From NCBI GenBank assembly GCA_028386065.3, contig JAKUCV010001967.1:1-64000 (forward strand): 64,000 nt of DNA, given 5' to 3'. Under the pieces are notes generated by a model. It did not search any database. It was not told the origin of the DNA and worked only from the letters and a program-made list of their open reading frames with translations. Of the stretch, positions 24,429 through 36,408 are shown piece after piece. This stretch comes from Turnera subulata (taxonomy: Eukaryota > Streptophyta > Magnoliopsida > Malpighiales > Passifloraceae). A program made the translations under genes and the position numbers. Each line of letters opens with the position of its first letter. The stretch's first letter is position 1.

Positions 24429-25635
24429 CCTAGAAGTCCCAAAAGACCAAAGAAGGTTCAGTAACCATGACAGTGCTTCACAATGATTCACCAGCTTCAA
24501 CTGTTGGTTCTGTATATTGCTTATTGGCTGCATTACTGTAAAAGCAAACTGTCCAGCTTCTCTCCATAATAGTCAATGCATTGTTTTTGCCCTCTATTTC
24601 TCCTCAGACATTTATCCAAGTGGATCACAATAGCAAATCCACCCACGGTGACCTGAAGGTGAAACCAGTCTGATTGACAGTAATGCAATTTAGGCGAGAA
24701 ACCTATTGAAATCACTGATTTTGAAATAAAACAGACAAGCTGTTTCAGTGAATCTCATTTTGTTTCCAAGTTTTAGTGCATCATGCAATTAATATGTAGA
24801 CTAGTTCAACCATTTGAAACTTCACCTCGGTTCCAATCAATGCTAGCGGTTAAACTCCCTTCTCTCAGGTTAAACTCTGGTCAAATATGATCACTTTACC
24901 TAGAAACATTACTTACAACTGACTGATGTAAGCAATGAGGCCTTGTTAATCAATGGACACTCAAATGCCAATTTCATTGACTATGGATTGAAGGGCATGT
25001 TGGAGATTTAGACTTTTGAATCCATCTAACTTAAATGGATTCATAAATATGTCTCTTAACAAATATATCTGGGGGCATTATGCAAGAATTACTGAGGACA
25101 CTGATGCATTAACACTGCCATCTGCCAGGGCTTTGTTCATACACAATGTTTCCATTGACAGGAATAGCAAAAAAGACCATCCAATCACTTGGACAGATAA
25201 GGTATTGTCAAGTCCTTACCCAAACAGTATTCAAGTGATGGGAGAAACAGAAAGACATGTTGGTATGAGTCCGATATTCTGGAACGCACCTCCTCAACAG
25301 AAAGAGGAAAGAAATAAATTTTATGTATTAATTATATATATTATTTCTCTTTCAATGCTCTGTTGTGCCCAACAGATGGTAAGTATAAAGATAGATATGC
25401 AGATTCTAAGGACAGAATCTGCAGATTTTCTAAGAATGAGCTGCTTTACAATGAGAAATAAAAACCTACTTGTTTTAGTCAATCCTCTTACTGATGTTCC
25501 TTCTGAAACCTAGTTTGACATCAGGAGAAAAGCTTCTAGGTACCAGCATGGCTCACATTCGAGTTGGATAGCCATTACTCTCTGGAAACCTCAGAATCTC
25601 CTGTAGCTGAATATAAATCACCAGATTAATAGTTA
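24429..25635. other. Intergenic region between convergent FAAH and FPP genes
   Basis: The region holds the 3' UTRs of both genes. An open frame at 25016-25513 (plus, 165 codons) has no domain, no upstream promoter sign and ordinary AT-rich composition; I do not call it a gene. No repeat or RNA gene is seen. Confidence 0.55.
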
Positions 25636-28600
25636 TCACCACTTTTTCTTTAGCCCTTCGCTAGTGACATCTGAGGACTTCTCAGAATCAAGCAGCAAGT
25701 CTTCCAATGTTGCAAGAGATTTCAACTGACGACCAAGAGAAGAGATTGTCTTTTGGCACTCGGCAAATTTACTTGCAGCAAGAGCCAGCTCCTTCTCCTG
25801 GCATAGGGAAAAGCAAAATGCGATTATCAAACTGTAAAACAACAAATAAACGATTGAGACGAATATTTAAAAGAAAATTAAGCGTGCATTGCTGTATTCA
25901 GAAAATATTCATTACACACCTGCTTTATCTTCAACTCCTCGTTAGATCTTGCAACACGGCTTAGCTCAGTCTTTTTCTGCAGCTCAGCTTCACGTTTTAT
26001 TTTGGAAAGCTCATCCTCCAATTTCCTACATTGGGCTTCTTTTTCTTCAGACAAAGCTCGCTCCTCGATGACCTGTTCATCTAATGAACTAACTTTAGAT
26101 AGCAAGTTCTTGATCTCAGCTTCAGCAATTTTGAGCTGTGACTCCATCCAATTTTTCTTTTCAGCAATACGCTTTATCTCTTCGGTTCTTGCTTGATTTG
26201 ATTCATTTGCAAGATCTAACTGAGCTTTCTGCTCTAACAATTGTGCATCTGTCTCCTTCAGCTGACGCTGCAAGATCTCAACCTGCTTCTGGCACTCTGT
26301 CAACATCACTTCTGATTTCATCTTTTCTTCTTCTATCTTATCAATCTTCTCCTCCAGCTCAGCTGTCCTATGAATCATTAATTGAAGCTCGGCTTTCCAT
26401 TGGCTCTCACGACTATTGGCTTCATCTGATAGAAGTCCTGACTGAAGGTGTGAATTTGCACTTTCTGCATCAGGCAAAGCTGCAAGTCTTTCCATTTCCA
26501 GAAAATCATCCATGAGATTTATTTCTACAGATGGGACCATCATATTTCTTCCAATAACCTTCTGATTCTTAAGCTGGTCAACTTCTGAGATCAAAACAGG
26601 TGCCAATGAGCCGGAACAACTGGGCTCATTCATCTCAGAACTAATTGTCTTGTGTGCATCATTTTCAACTGCCAGCAGCCTCTCCCCAATGTCTGACTGG
26701 CTGTCTGTGAAAGATTCAACGCAAATTGAAGAAGCAGCAAGGGATTTATGGTCAGTGGCAGGGGATACTTTACGAGCCATTGCTTTTAGCCTGCGGCATT
26801 CAGCTTCAAGCTTAGTGACTTTCTTTATGTTTTCCAAATGCAATTTGCTGGCCATTTCAGCTGATTGCGTGCTTAAGTCCCTCTCCAAAATGCTAAGTTC
26901 AAGCTCCTCAGCATGAGAAAGTAGCTTCCTTCTGAGGGAAGAATTCTCTCTCTCAGCAGCCTCTAGCTTTTGCCGAAAATCAGATTCAGCAGAAGAAGTA
27001 GCTTCAGCTTTAGCAGTTTGAAGTTGAATCTGGAGCTCAACAAGGCGAGCCTCAAGCTCCAACTTCGTAGACTCCCATTCAGAAGTTCTCTTGGAAAGCG
27101 CTTCATTGATTCTTTGCTCTTGCTCTTCTCTCGCTTGTCGTAGCTGCCTCATGCATTCCTTTAGAGCTGCATCCAGGTGGCCAACTCTATCTTCGAGTGC
27201 AGAGTTCTTCTTCGTAGCATCCTCGAGTTGTTGCTTTAAAACCAGTACTTCCCTCTCAGCATTCTCCCATCCTAGAATTGGAGAAAAGAATGAAAATTCT
27301 GGCTCTCATTTTCAATGAATATTGTGGCTAATCTCCTAAATAAAAATTGGAAGTGGATGATGCAGCAGTAGATATGCAATGAAAATTCTAGCTCTCATTT
27401 TCAATGAATACTGTGGCTAATCTCCTAAATAAAAAATGGAAGTGGATGATGCAGCAGTAGATATGCAAGCCAACCTCTATAGATGTTCACTCTGAAGACA
27501 GCTAATTTGCAATGCAAAGGAGAAGGGACCAAAAGTGCAAAAAATTCAGGGAAAAATGCATTGGCCTCTACAAGGAACTCATAGAGATTCCTGCCACATT
27601 GTTTATCCTCAAGAAGTTTGATACCCAAGGCATGCGAGACAAAGACTTTCTAATTATTTCTTCTACTTGAGCCATGCATGCTAACTGGTACTTTTCTTCA
27701 CCCATTTCTCCATTATGTTTTATCTAACACATTATCCCATGACAGAAATACTTTTAAGTCCTAATGAACCCTTTTAATCCAGAGTTTTGCACTGATGATA
27801 CTACCAAAAACCAAACAGTAGCAAAATGAAGTTCAGTGCATAAGACAACAAGGAATACCTAAAACGGCTTCTTCTGCCACTTTGGCATGTTGTCTTGCTA
27901 AATCTTCCTTAGCACTTATGTTTAGAAGTGCGGCGGATAGTTTATCTCTTAAAATCTTCACGGTGTCATCAGCATCTTCTGTGGGCGAAACTTTAGATAT
28001 TACTTCAGGTGATTGAGGAGTATGAGCTGGATATGCCTTTGCCAACAAAAAAGGAAAAATCAGAATTCCTCACACCACATCAACAAAAGACAGAAAGCAC
28101 CATGTGCACACACATAAGTCCCAAAACATATGCATACAATTTCAATCATGCATGAATTCATGTGCATGCTTAGACAGACAAGCATATGCAGTCCACACCT
28201 AATACATGTAAGATTCTCATCTTTTCAGTCAAACACATTTGTGAACAAGAAGCCCCAAAGAAATGAACTATTGATTCGTATTAGATTCATCTGGTCACCA
28301 CACACCAGTCAAATAACCATTCCCATATAATGTCTGATTCATTCACCAGTCATCTCCAAAGCAATGGTCAGAAGGAACACAAAAAAGCTTCCACAAGTTA
28401 CTATTGAGACCTCCAAGGATATCTCAGATACAGTAAAGCCATTAATGGCACTAAGGCGTCTTATTTTCACATCTTCAAAGGTTCAGGAGACAAAACGTTT
28501 AGGATTGCTACGCGTTTACAATTGCATAAAGAACAAATTTTGAGCATTAGAAGAGGGAAAGAGACAGAAAGATGGAGGCACAATGGGACTGCAATGATGG

Positions 28601-28934
28601 ATTAGTCATAAGTAGTATGGAATTCTAGAGAACGGATTGCAAACCCAGTAAAGACTAGAATTTGATACATTTCCTGTGAAAAACAAATGCAGTATATGAC
28701 AAACAAGGACTAAAGAAGAAACAGTCCAAAGAGGCAAAGCCATATATAACCATGGTCCATCAACTTACATAAGCAGATAAAGTAAGAAATCATCAAAAAG
28801 CTAAATTCCAGGCCAATACATACCTGATCATCGGAGAACCTTTCTGAATGAGAAGAGATTGATCCACAACTCTCAGTTTCTCCAGGACTCTTCTCAGAGG
28901 ACTTCCTCCTCCAAAGCCAACTCCTCCTGTCCAT
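25636..28934 (-). CDS. Filament-like plant protein (FPP, DUF869), short form
   Basis: The model is complement(join(25636..25797,25920..27271,27859..28036,28824..28934)), 600 residues. The N-terminus [15 protein letters not shown] is the hallmark start of FPP proteins, which is why the internal ATG at 28934 was chosen over one at 28949. Most of the rest is heptad-rich coiled coil (long Glu/Lys/Leu/Gln runs), with a linker around residues 230-320 containing the conserved [13 protein letters not shown] block. Length fits the short FPP1-3 group, not the 900-residue FPP4-7. FPPs are structural coiled-coil proteins; Arabidopsis relatives bind the nuclear-pore/WPP protein MAF1 or associate with microtubules. 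The intron between exons 2 and 3 holds an 89 bp tandem duplication. Confidence 0.93.
27291..27468. repeat. 89 bp tandem duplication in an FPP intron
   Basis: Positions 27291-27379 and 27380-27468 are head-to-tail copies with a handful of substitutions and no net length change. They start 20 bp upstream (gene sense) of the exon 3 acceptor at 27271. Confidence 0.9.
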
Positions 28935-31452
28935 CCCCAACTCCACCACACCATTCTCCTACCTGCCCTTCATTGCTAAAGAAACCAATACAAAGCACAA
29001 AAATGTTCAGGGTACAAGTTATAACCAGTGTGTTTTAGTTTTAGTTTTAGGGGGATGAAGTTCTCTTTCTTTCCTTCTTTTTTTGTTTCTAAGTTAGGTG
29101 GTGGTGAAATGTGACTATACGTAGATGCTAAACAATAATGTAGGCAGACAAGGCAAAAAAGAAAAAGGAGTCAAACTCCAAATCCTACTGTTTAACTGAA
29201 GATGGATTCTCTTTATTTATTTAAAAGAAAAAGAAAAAAATCTAGGTGTTTTTTTCTATTATAATTTTCCTAATTGTATTTGACTTGGCTTGCAATTTAC
29301 TTCCCAACTAATCTAACGAACAACCTTTTTAAAAGGTGCATAATATTATCAAGAAAAGAAAGGAAGAAAGAATCCATGTATTGAAAAAGTTGCCATAAGA
29401 AGAAGATGATTGATTTTTTGTGTGTGTGTGTGTGTGTGTTGTGGTGTGGATATCCTGTAGAATAGAAGGTAGAAGCCTGCCTGAGTTCTTGTGTTTGAGA
29501 AACAGATATGAACAGCTCATCTTCATCTGGGCCACCTACCAAATCCCCCACATTTCAAGCCATAAGAATAGAAGATGAGACTGAGATGGGATTGAGAGGG
29601 AAATAACGATTGGGGTGAATAGGACCACATTAGAAAAATAAGACCCCAATCTTGTATACAAGTACAATAATATTAAAAAAAATATGTATTATTAGTAGGG
29701 ACTGAAGAGGAAATAAAAAAAATGATTATGGAAATCAAGATGCTGACAGGCAAAGAGTTTGTTGACATCTGACAGGGAAGTGAAGGGAACTAAGGAATGT
29801 CTCGTGTAGATGGATGGGTGTACACTAGTGTGTGTGTGTGTGTATTCTACCAAATGGGTTAAATTCCTTTTTTGCCTTTTTTTTTTCTTACCCAAGACTC
29901 CCACATTCTCACATTAAAATGTTGAATAAGATAGCCACATACTATACTTCTGACCAGAAAAAGCATTTTGGAAAATGATTTGCACCAAAGGAAAAAAAAA
30001 AAAAAACAATGAGAGAAAGAGAATCTTTGAGAAAAATAAGTCTCACCAAGAGGAGATTTTTTTAATAGTAAGAACGTAAGGGTTTTCTATAATGAGTATA
30101 ATTAAAAATGTAGGTTAGCAAACTAGTAGTAGGAGGAGATAATGGAATGGAAGGCCAAGGAGGATTGCCAAGGAAAAATTTAATACACCAACAAAAAAGG
30201 TGAGTTTGATACATTTCTTCTTGTCTTTTGTCTGATTATTCAAATGGAATTTTCCGGTTGTGTCGCGCATTGATTTAGGAATTGGTCTCCTTTACCAGTT
30301 TTCCGAATAATTCAATGCTCTCTTTTGTCCATATTAATCTCCATCACTGCTCCACTCTTGTTTGTTTGCTACCAGTATTCCTAATGAAAATCATTGTAGG
30401 GTTCAAACAAGAAGACGTACTTCTAATTAATACATACGTACCAGGAAAGAAAAGAAAAGAAGAACATAATTAATATTACAGCTAACTCAACAATAAGACA
30501 GACGTAATGAATACAGCTTTTGAAGGCAAAGCCGTATTAAGAAGAAGCACATTCCATTTGGTGATTGTTGTTGATGACTTATAGTTCAATACTTGAAATT
30601 GAAATCTCACTCAAGCTATGTGGTGTGGTGGGAATGGGAATGGGAATTGATGGAGAGAAGGCAACAACCAATCCATCGGTCCATATCCAAACATGGGAAG
30701 GTCAACAGATGTCATAATTTTATGTTTATGGAAGACAGCTAATCGTCGGTCCTTGTCTAAAGATTTTTTTTTTTCCATTGATTTTTGAAAGAAATATGTT
30801 TAGCACTACTACAATTACATGAACCACAAGTCCGCATGCATTTGAGCAACCTCAAATCCAGATGCATATTCCCACATCGAGCAGTTTCTGTGTGCGTGTG
30901 TGGTATATTTAGCATTCCGCGTTACCCAAAATCACCATGGTTTTGTGGTAATGGCGTGTGCTTTGATCAAAAAAAAATCCAGATGCATATTAAAATTTTT
31001 AACTTTTTTAAATTTATCGCGGTGCCCTTTTCCAGTGATTTGATGGATTCTTCTAGCAAGATTTTTCATGTGATTTGATGAATTGTGACAAGATTTATTC
31101 TGTTTCACATTCTTCCGTACCTGATATAAATTGTCATAACAATGATTTGAAACCGACAAATCTCCTCTCACATAGCAGTAAGTAACATTATCACATGGCT
31201 ACTAAGTTTAACACACAGAAATGATCGCATAATTCAATCACCAATTCAACATACACCACCAATATCATCCACAAAGCAAGAAAGGGATGCTTGTATCTAT
31301 AATTAGCCTGTCGTTTTTGCTGGCTGTTTTTTGTCCCAAGAGTATATGTCAGTGATTATAGTACGTTCAAACAGAAACATTAAAGGTCTAAAGCTACAAA
31401 AGATTAATGTTAATTAAGGTCCTCAACTTCCCCTTCCAATATTTTACTGCTC
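28935..31452. other. Intergenic region between FPP and ALG2
   Basis: The left part is the FPP promoter and leader. It contains a (TG)n microsatellite at 29419-29439, another short TG run near 29830, A-runs near 29220 and 29990 and a small TSD-flanked insertion at 30854-30991. No coding gene is supported. The right end includes the ALG2 3' UTR. Confidence 0.6.
30854..30991 (+). mobile_element. Short retroposed insert with 17 bp target-site duplication
   Basis: AAATCCAGATGCATATT occurs at 30854-30870 and again, perfectly, at 30975-30991. The 104 bp between them ends in TTTGATC followed by an A-run that merges with the second repeat. This is the layout of a SINE or 5'-truncated LINE insertion made by target-primed reverse transcription. 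The insert itself has no recognised coding potential. Confidence 0.75.
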
Positions 31453-33659
31453 TTAATCCAGCTTACTACTACAAATGTTAACAAGATACCCATTCAAATG
31501 CTGACCAAAGGTCTTTGTAGAGAATGACTCAGTGACATGCCTCCGGGCCTCTTCACCCATTTCCTTCGCCATCTGGGGATCACGAATGAGTTTAGCCATA
31601 GCTGATGAGAATTCCTGAGGGGTTGGTTCGCACAAAAATCCTGTTACTCCATTCTTAACAGACTCCACAGGTCCCCCACTATTGCATGCAATGACAGGTT
31701 TATGAGCTGCCATTGCCTCCAATGGAACAATTCCAAAATGTTCATCCTGCATTCATATTAAAAATTAGTCCAATGAAACCCTCTTTTTTGTCATAAGAAT
31801 TAGTCCATCCCATGAGACGGGAACAACAATTCACACCTTTGGTGTATAAATAACACACAAACACTCGGAAAGAAGAGCATTTCTCTCCACGGTCGAGCAA
31901 GACGTAATGAACTTAACCCGATCAGATATTCCTTCTTTTTCTGCTAAGCTTTTAAGTTCCTCCAAGTATTCAACATTCTCCAAGAGACGTTTATCATAAC
32001 CACCTGAAGCAGGAATTAAAGAGCAAAATTCAGTCAGGTCATGATAATTGGCTAGCCAAGCATTTAACATTATTCAAAGAAGTCCATTTTGCTCTTTCCC
32101 CGAATATCAGCCGAGTCAATACACAATAGGTTTCATCTGAAAAGACAGTTTCATTATTTAGATGCTCTGGAAAAAATTAATCATAGGTTTAGTGGTTAAA
32201 AATCCTCTAAGAATCTTGTGTTGTGTTTAGAGAAACTAAAACTCCATCCCCTGTACAAGGATTACATGTAATTTTACACATAGAGGCAATGAAGCCTCAC
32301 TAAATCATTCTGCAAAGTCATTGATAAAAGCACAGTAAAGAAGACTGGAATACAGGTCAGGAAATAGTAGATACACTTGCCTGCAACAGTCAATGTTGCA
32401 TCAGACAGGTTGTGAGAGGCATGTTCCTCCTGGTTGTGAAGCATGGCGAAAGCAGAAATAGCCAACCCTATGTTCTTTTTCCTTTCAAAGCGATTGATAG
32501 AGAGAAAATTCAACCTATGGAGCGTGCAGCAAATAAAAGAGAGTGAATAACTGCAAGCAAAACATGGATGAAATAGAGTTTACTCATGCAAGAGATATAC
32601 AAACATCTATGTTACTTATAAGAATGAGGTTCATCAAATTGATCCACATTGACTGCAGGGTATAGAACCGCAGGTCGAATTCCTCGAGCATGAAGGTGCT
32701 TGAATGTATTTGCAAAGGTCAAAGCAGTAAACTTGCTGTTAACGAGTACCAAATCCGCCATCCCTGCAATCCCCAGGAGCAGTTCCAACAAGTATAAACA
32801 TTACTAGAACACTCAAAGAAAATATTAACAGCAACAGGATTCATATACACCAAACGTAGACACAGAATTAACAAGAAAAAATAGAGAACGTTTAAAGAAA
32901 GAACAGACCAGTAGTAATTTCTTCAACCAAGTCAATTGGCTTCCGGTACAACCTCCGAAGAAAAGTTGTGTGTTGAGCCAGTAACAAATCCGGGAAATGA
33001 CAATAGAATACAACCTGGATTAGACAAAGCACTTACCTATCAAAACGAAACACATTTTATATCGAGGAACCGATACGCCATTTGAACTAAACAGAAGCAC
33101 CTTACCTTGGCTGATCTCTTAAGTTTCAGAAGTGGGATCACAACAGAAACTTGGTCGACGAGAATGACATCAAAGGACGGCCACAGGAAGAGCAGGGAGA
33201 GGGCAACAAAAATGCACCGCAGATATGCACACAGGGCATGGAAGCGGTAGAATATATGGCGGGGCAAGAAAGACCCATATACGGTTACCGGGAAAGTACC
33301 TGTATTTGGAACGGTTTCAGATTAACAGGGCATGCGATTATTCTTTATCCAAAACCCTAAACCACAATTAAAAGGAACTCACCGTCAACTGTCTCCTCAA
33401 AGCATCGGTTTTTGTCATGGTGAGCAGTGAAGACATGAACTTTGTGGCCACGGGAAGCTAGCTCCACTGCTGCGTCCACTACTAACCTTTCAGCTCCACC
33501 TATTGTGATCATAAAATAATCTCGATCAATATCCAAAAGCATGAACTGAATCGTACTGAAGAGAGGTCATTGCTTTTAACTTCCAATTTTACCTATTCCA
33601 AGATCTGGGTGAATGATTGCGATCTTCAATTTTGAGGTCCCCTTGTTTCCTCCCTCCAT
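31453..33659 (-). CDS. ALG2: Alpha-1,3/1,6-mannosyltransferase ALG2
   Basis: The model is complement(join(31453..31746,31837..32003,32381..32514,32616..32763,32909..33014,33106..33299,33383..33499,33593..33659)), 408 residues. ALG2 adds the second and third mannoses to the dolichol-linked N-glycan precursor on the cytosolic face of the ER, using GDP-mannose. The N-terminal fold starts [19 protein letters not shown] hydrophobic stretch near residues 85-110 likely contacts the membrane. The GT4 catalytic E-x7-E motif is E313-E321 in EHFGIVPLE. The intron at 32004-32380 begins with GC, not GT: the donor reads GCAG|GCAAGT, and only this junction gives the family sequence TVAGGYDKR. The gene is divergent from KIWI, 421 bp apart. 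Confidence 0.94.
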
Positions 33660-34080
33660 TTGCTTTTTCGTGTCTTCCAATGTTTGCCCCGAAAATGGAA
33701 GAAGAATAGAGGTGGAAATGAGGAAGAAGACGACGACAATGGGCCACCTAAGAAACTCAATTACTTTGGGTTGGTGATGAACAATTGAACTTGGGCCGAA
33801 ATGTTAGCCCAATTATAATCACACAGAAGCTCAAAAGTAGTAACTTTTTTTTTTTTTAATTTCTTTTTTTGGTTTGATGTAGTAAACTAGAAAGAGAAGA
33901 AGTGAAGAAGAGCAAAGGGTAGGAAAATTAAATTACAAAGAGCGGGGGCTAGTGGGTAGTAGTGGAAGCGGAGGAGAGGACTGAGTAAAGACTTGAAATT
34001 GAGAATTGTTTAGGGCTTTATAGGGTGTTATAAGAACAGTGTGTGTGTGTGGTGGTGGTGAATTAGGGCAAGAGAAAACG
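33660..34080. promoter_or_regulatory. Shared divergent promoter of ALG2 and KIWI
   Basis: Only 421 bp separate the two start codons, which point away from each other, so both promoters and 5' UTRs must lie here. A T-run at about 33846-33860 and a (TG)n stretch near 34039-34050 are visible. No clear TATA box stands out for either gene. Co-regulation is an inference from the spacing alone. Confidence 0.6.
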
Positions 34081-35344
34081 ATGTCGTGGAGAGGGAAGAG
34101 GAAAGACGAGGAGGCCGACGACAACTCGGAGCGTCAGGCGCCTCCCAAGAAAGCCTCTAAGACTGACTCCTCCGACGACGCCGACGAGATCGTCGTGTGC
34201 GAGGTAAGTAAAAGTCTACGGGTATCTCTCATTTTTTCTATCATTTCATTTTTCTTTTAGGGTTTTTGTTTCTGGCTTTCTGTTTAATAAGGAGGATTCT
34301 ACTGCGTTATTGTTGGGAATGGTGTAGATTTCCAAGAACCGGAGGGTGACAGTGAGGAATTGGCAAGGCAAGGTCTGGATTGATATTCGGGAGTTCTATA
34401 ACAAAGACGGCAAGCTACTCCCTGGCAAAAAGGGTACGGTATTCAATTTTCGCGCCTTTCCCTTCCCCTGGCAGCTCTTTTTTCCTTTTCTGCTTCTTTT
34501 AAAACATGGAAACTCAAGAAAGGTTTTTTGTTTCTTTTGGGGGATGAACTGCTTGCTTTGCTTTTTAGTATTGTGCTTCACTTCCAGGTTATGACATGTT
34601 TTATGTGGTCATTAGCCTTTTGCTTCTGGTGAACATTGAAGAGGTCCCTTGTGTTGATCATTTTCTCAATGTCGCATTGCCTCAGCCTCTATTCATATGC
34701 GTTAAAATTTTAACAACATATTATGATAAAACCTTATAGTAGTTGTCTTCTTTACAGTTGCAACTAATCTGTTTGTTCATATGGGCTAAAGATTTTAGCA
34801 TTGTACTCAGTACTGATAGAGATTGTTGTACAACGAGGTTAACTGCTATTTGACTAAGAGTGAACCATTCTTCATAGGTTGGTAGGGTATCTTATATTCA
34901 ATGTTCCTTGCCTTGATGTTTTCTAGTTACGGAACAGTTTCTTTCCTTCGATTTTTGCTCGAGTTGTATCATCTGCTTTTATTCATATGTTCAACCATGA
35001 GCTATTAGCATTGGGGTTGAGAGATCAAAGCTAAGAGTTGGTTTAAGGTGTTCTTTTTTTTGCTTTTCTGCATGCATCTTCTATTTCTTTTACATTCCTG
35101 ACCAGTGTAATTGCTTGCATTTTTTGTTTCAGGTATATCTTTAAGTGTTGATCAGGTACGTATTTGATACTCAAGTCTTTTTCAATATGGCTTGGAGGTG
35201 ACTCACTTGAATGGTTGCAAGTAGCCTAGCCCCTTTTCGATTTATCACTACCGCTATTTGTTAACTGTTGTCTTGCTTTTCTTATAGTGGAACATACTCC
35301 GGGACAATGTGGGAGAAATCGACAAGGCACTTTCCGAGTCTTAG
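34081..35344 (+). CDS. KIWI: RNA polymerase II transcriptional coactivator, PC4 type (KIWI)
   Basis: The model is join(34081..34203,34328..34433,35133..35155,35288..35344), 102 residues. The first 40 residues are basic/acidic and disordered. The rest is the single-stranded-DNA-binding PC4 domain, with SKNRRVTVRNWQGKVWIDIR and a C-terminal helix (WNILRDNVGEIDKAL). It lacks the extra N-terminal DEK-like domain of KELP, so KIWI is the better match. PC4 proteins bridge activators and the Pol II machinery in the nucleus. Exon 3 is only 23 nt, yet both its borders are canonical and the frame needs it. Intron 2 (34434-35132) is long for so small a gene. Confidence 0.93.
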
Positions 35345-36408
35345 GTGTTTAGTGCGTATGGGTTAGCATTTTGTTCATAGTGTTGATGAATGACCGTCTC
35401 CAGTTCTCTAGGATTTTATTCTCTTTCCAATTTCATGAACTGGAACGGGGGACTGGTGCTATTTTCATTTTGGTTTTACGGGCGGGATGGTTATGTGGGG
35501 AGCTTTTGTGGTCTGAAAATGGCATCATGGACTCACTTACTGCTATATATAATGCAAGTTATCGGTAGTTATTATGATAGCTATTGCTCTATCCATTCAC
35601 TGGTCGGAATGGTAGAAGGTTGATCATGTGCCTTATACTATCAACGAGGTGTAGCTCCTCCTGCCTGCGTCTTTGGATTTCCTCCATTGTTGCTCCTGTG
35701 TCTGTGGCTTGAACCGCACGAATACCGCAGAGCACGTCTTGTGGTTGTTTATACAGAATCTGCAACCTCATGTTCACAACACTTCCACTCTGCCACTTGT
35801 ATTCTAGAGACCAGCTTGGATCCAAAATTCTGATTTTGAATAGTTTTATTCATCAACCTTTAGGTCAAAGTAAAACTTTTTTTATCCTTGGCCAAAAATT
35901 TATCGGACAATTTTTCAGGGAAAAGTAAAACATTGTTGGTTCCGCCGCCAGAACTATGGGCAGCTTTTGAGCGAGGTCTCGAGTCTCGACTCTGCTGTTG
36001 GACTGTTTTCCGTTGTCATCAGTCCAGCAACTTTTTCGTGGAGAGCCATTATTGTTCTTATTATAGATTGATCGATTGCGGCCTCCTTTTCATCTCTGGA
36101 AAGGCATATAAGCTTGGTCCTAAAAAGCAAAAACCTCAAACTTAAATCATTTTCCATTGTCATCGGTTCGCTTTTGTACATTGCTCCGGAGCCATTTGTT
36201 GAACTCATCTCACCCTTTTCTGAAGTAACAGAAACTTACTTCTTGAAAAAAAAAACCAAAAGTATAAACTCAGGGAAAATACACACAAAGATCATCCATT
36301 TATTAGTTCTGGAGAACATGGTCCATTGTGTATACACCATTTACCTTGTACCTGTACATTCGTTTTGGTGGCTCCCCATAATCAGTGTCCAGGATCCACA
36401 AATGTAAA
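35345..36408. other. Intergenic region between convergent KIWI and FCLY genes
   Basis: It contains the 3' UTRs of both genes. A minus-strand frame at 35589-35825 (78 codons) has no domain I recognise, although its composition is less AT-rich than its surroundings; it may be noncoding or a gene relic. Nothing else is seen. Confidence 0.5.

Noticed and set aside
25016..25513. 165-codon plus-strand frame between FAAH and FPP
   Set aside because: No domain, no splice context and AT-rich composition like its surroundings; it lies between two convergent 3' ends.
26002..26916. Several plus-strand frames opposite FPP exon 3
   Set aside because: They are antisense shadows of coiled-coil coding sequence with Ser/Leu-rich composition.
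35589..35825. 78-codon minus-strand frame downstream of KIWI
   Set aside because: No recognisable family and no flanking exons that extend it; kept only as a remark in the intergenic entry.
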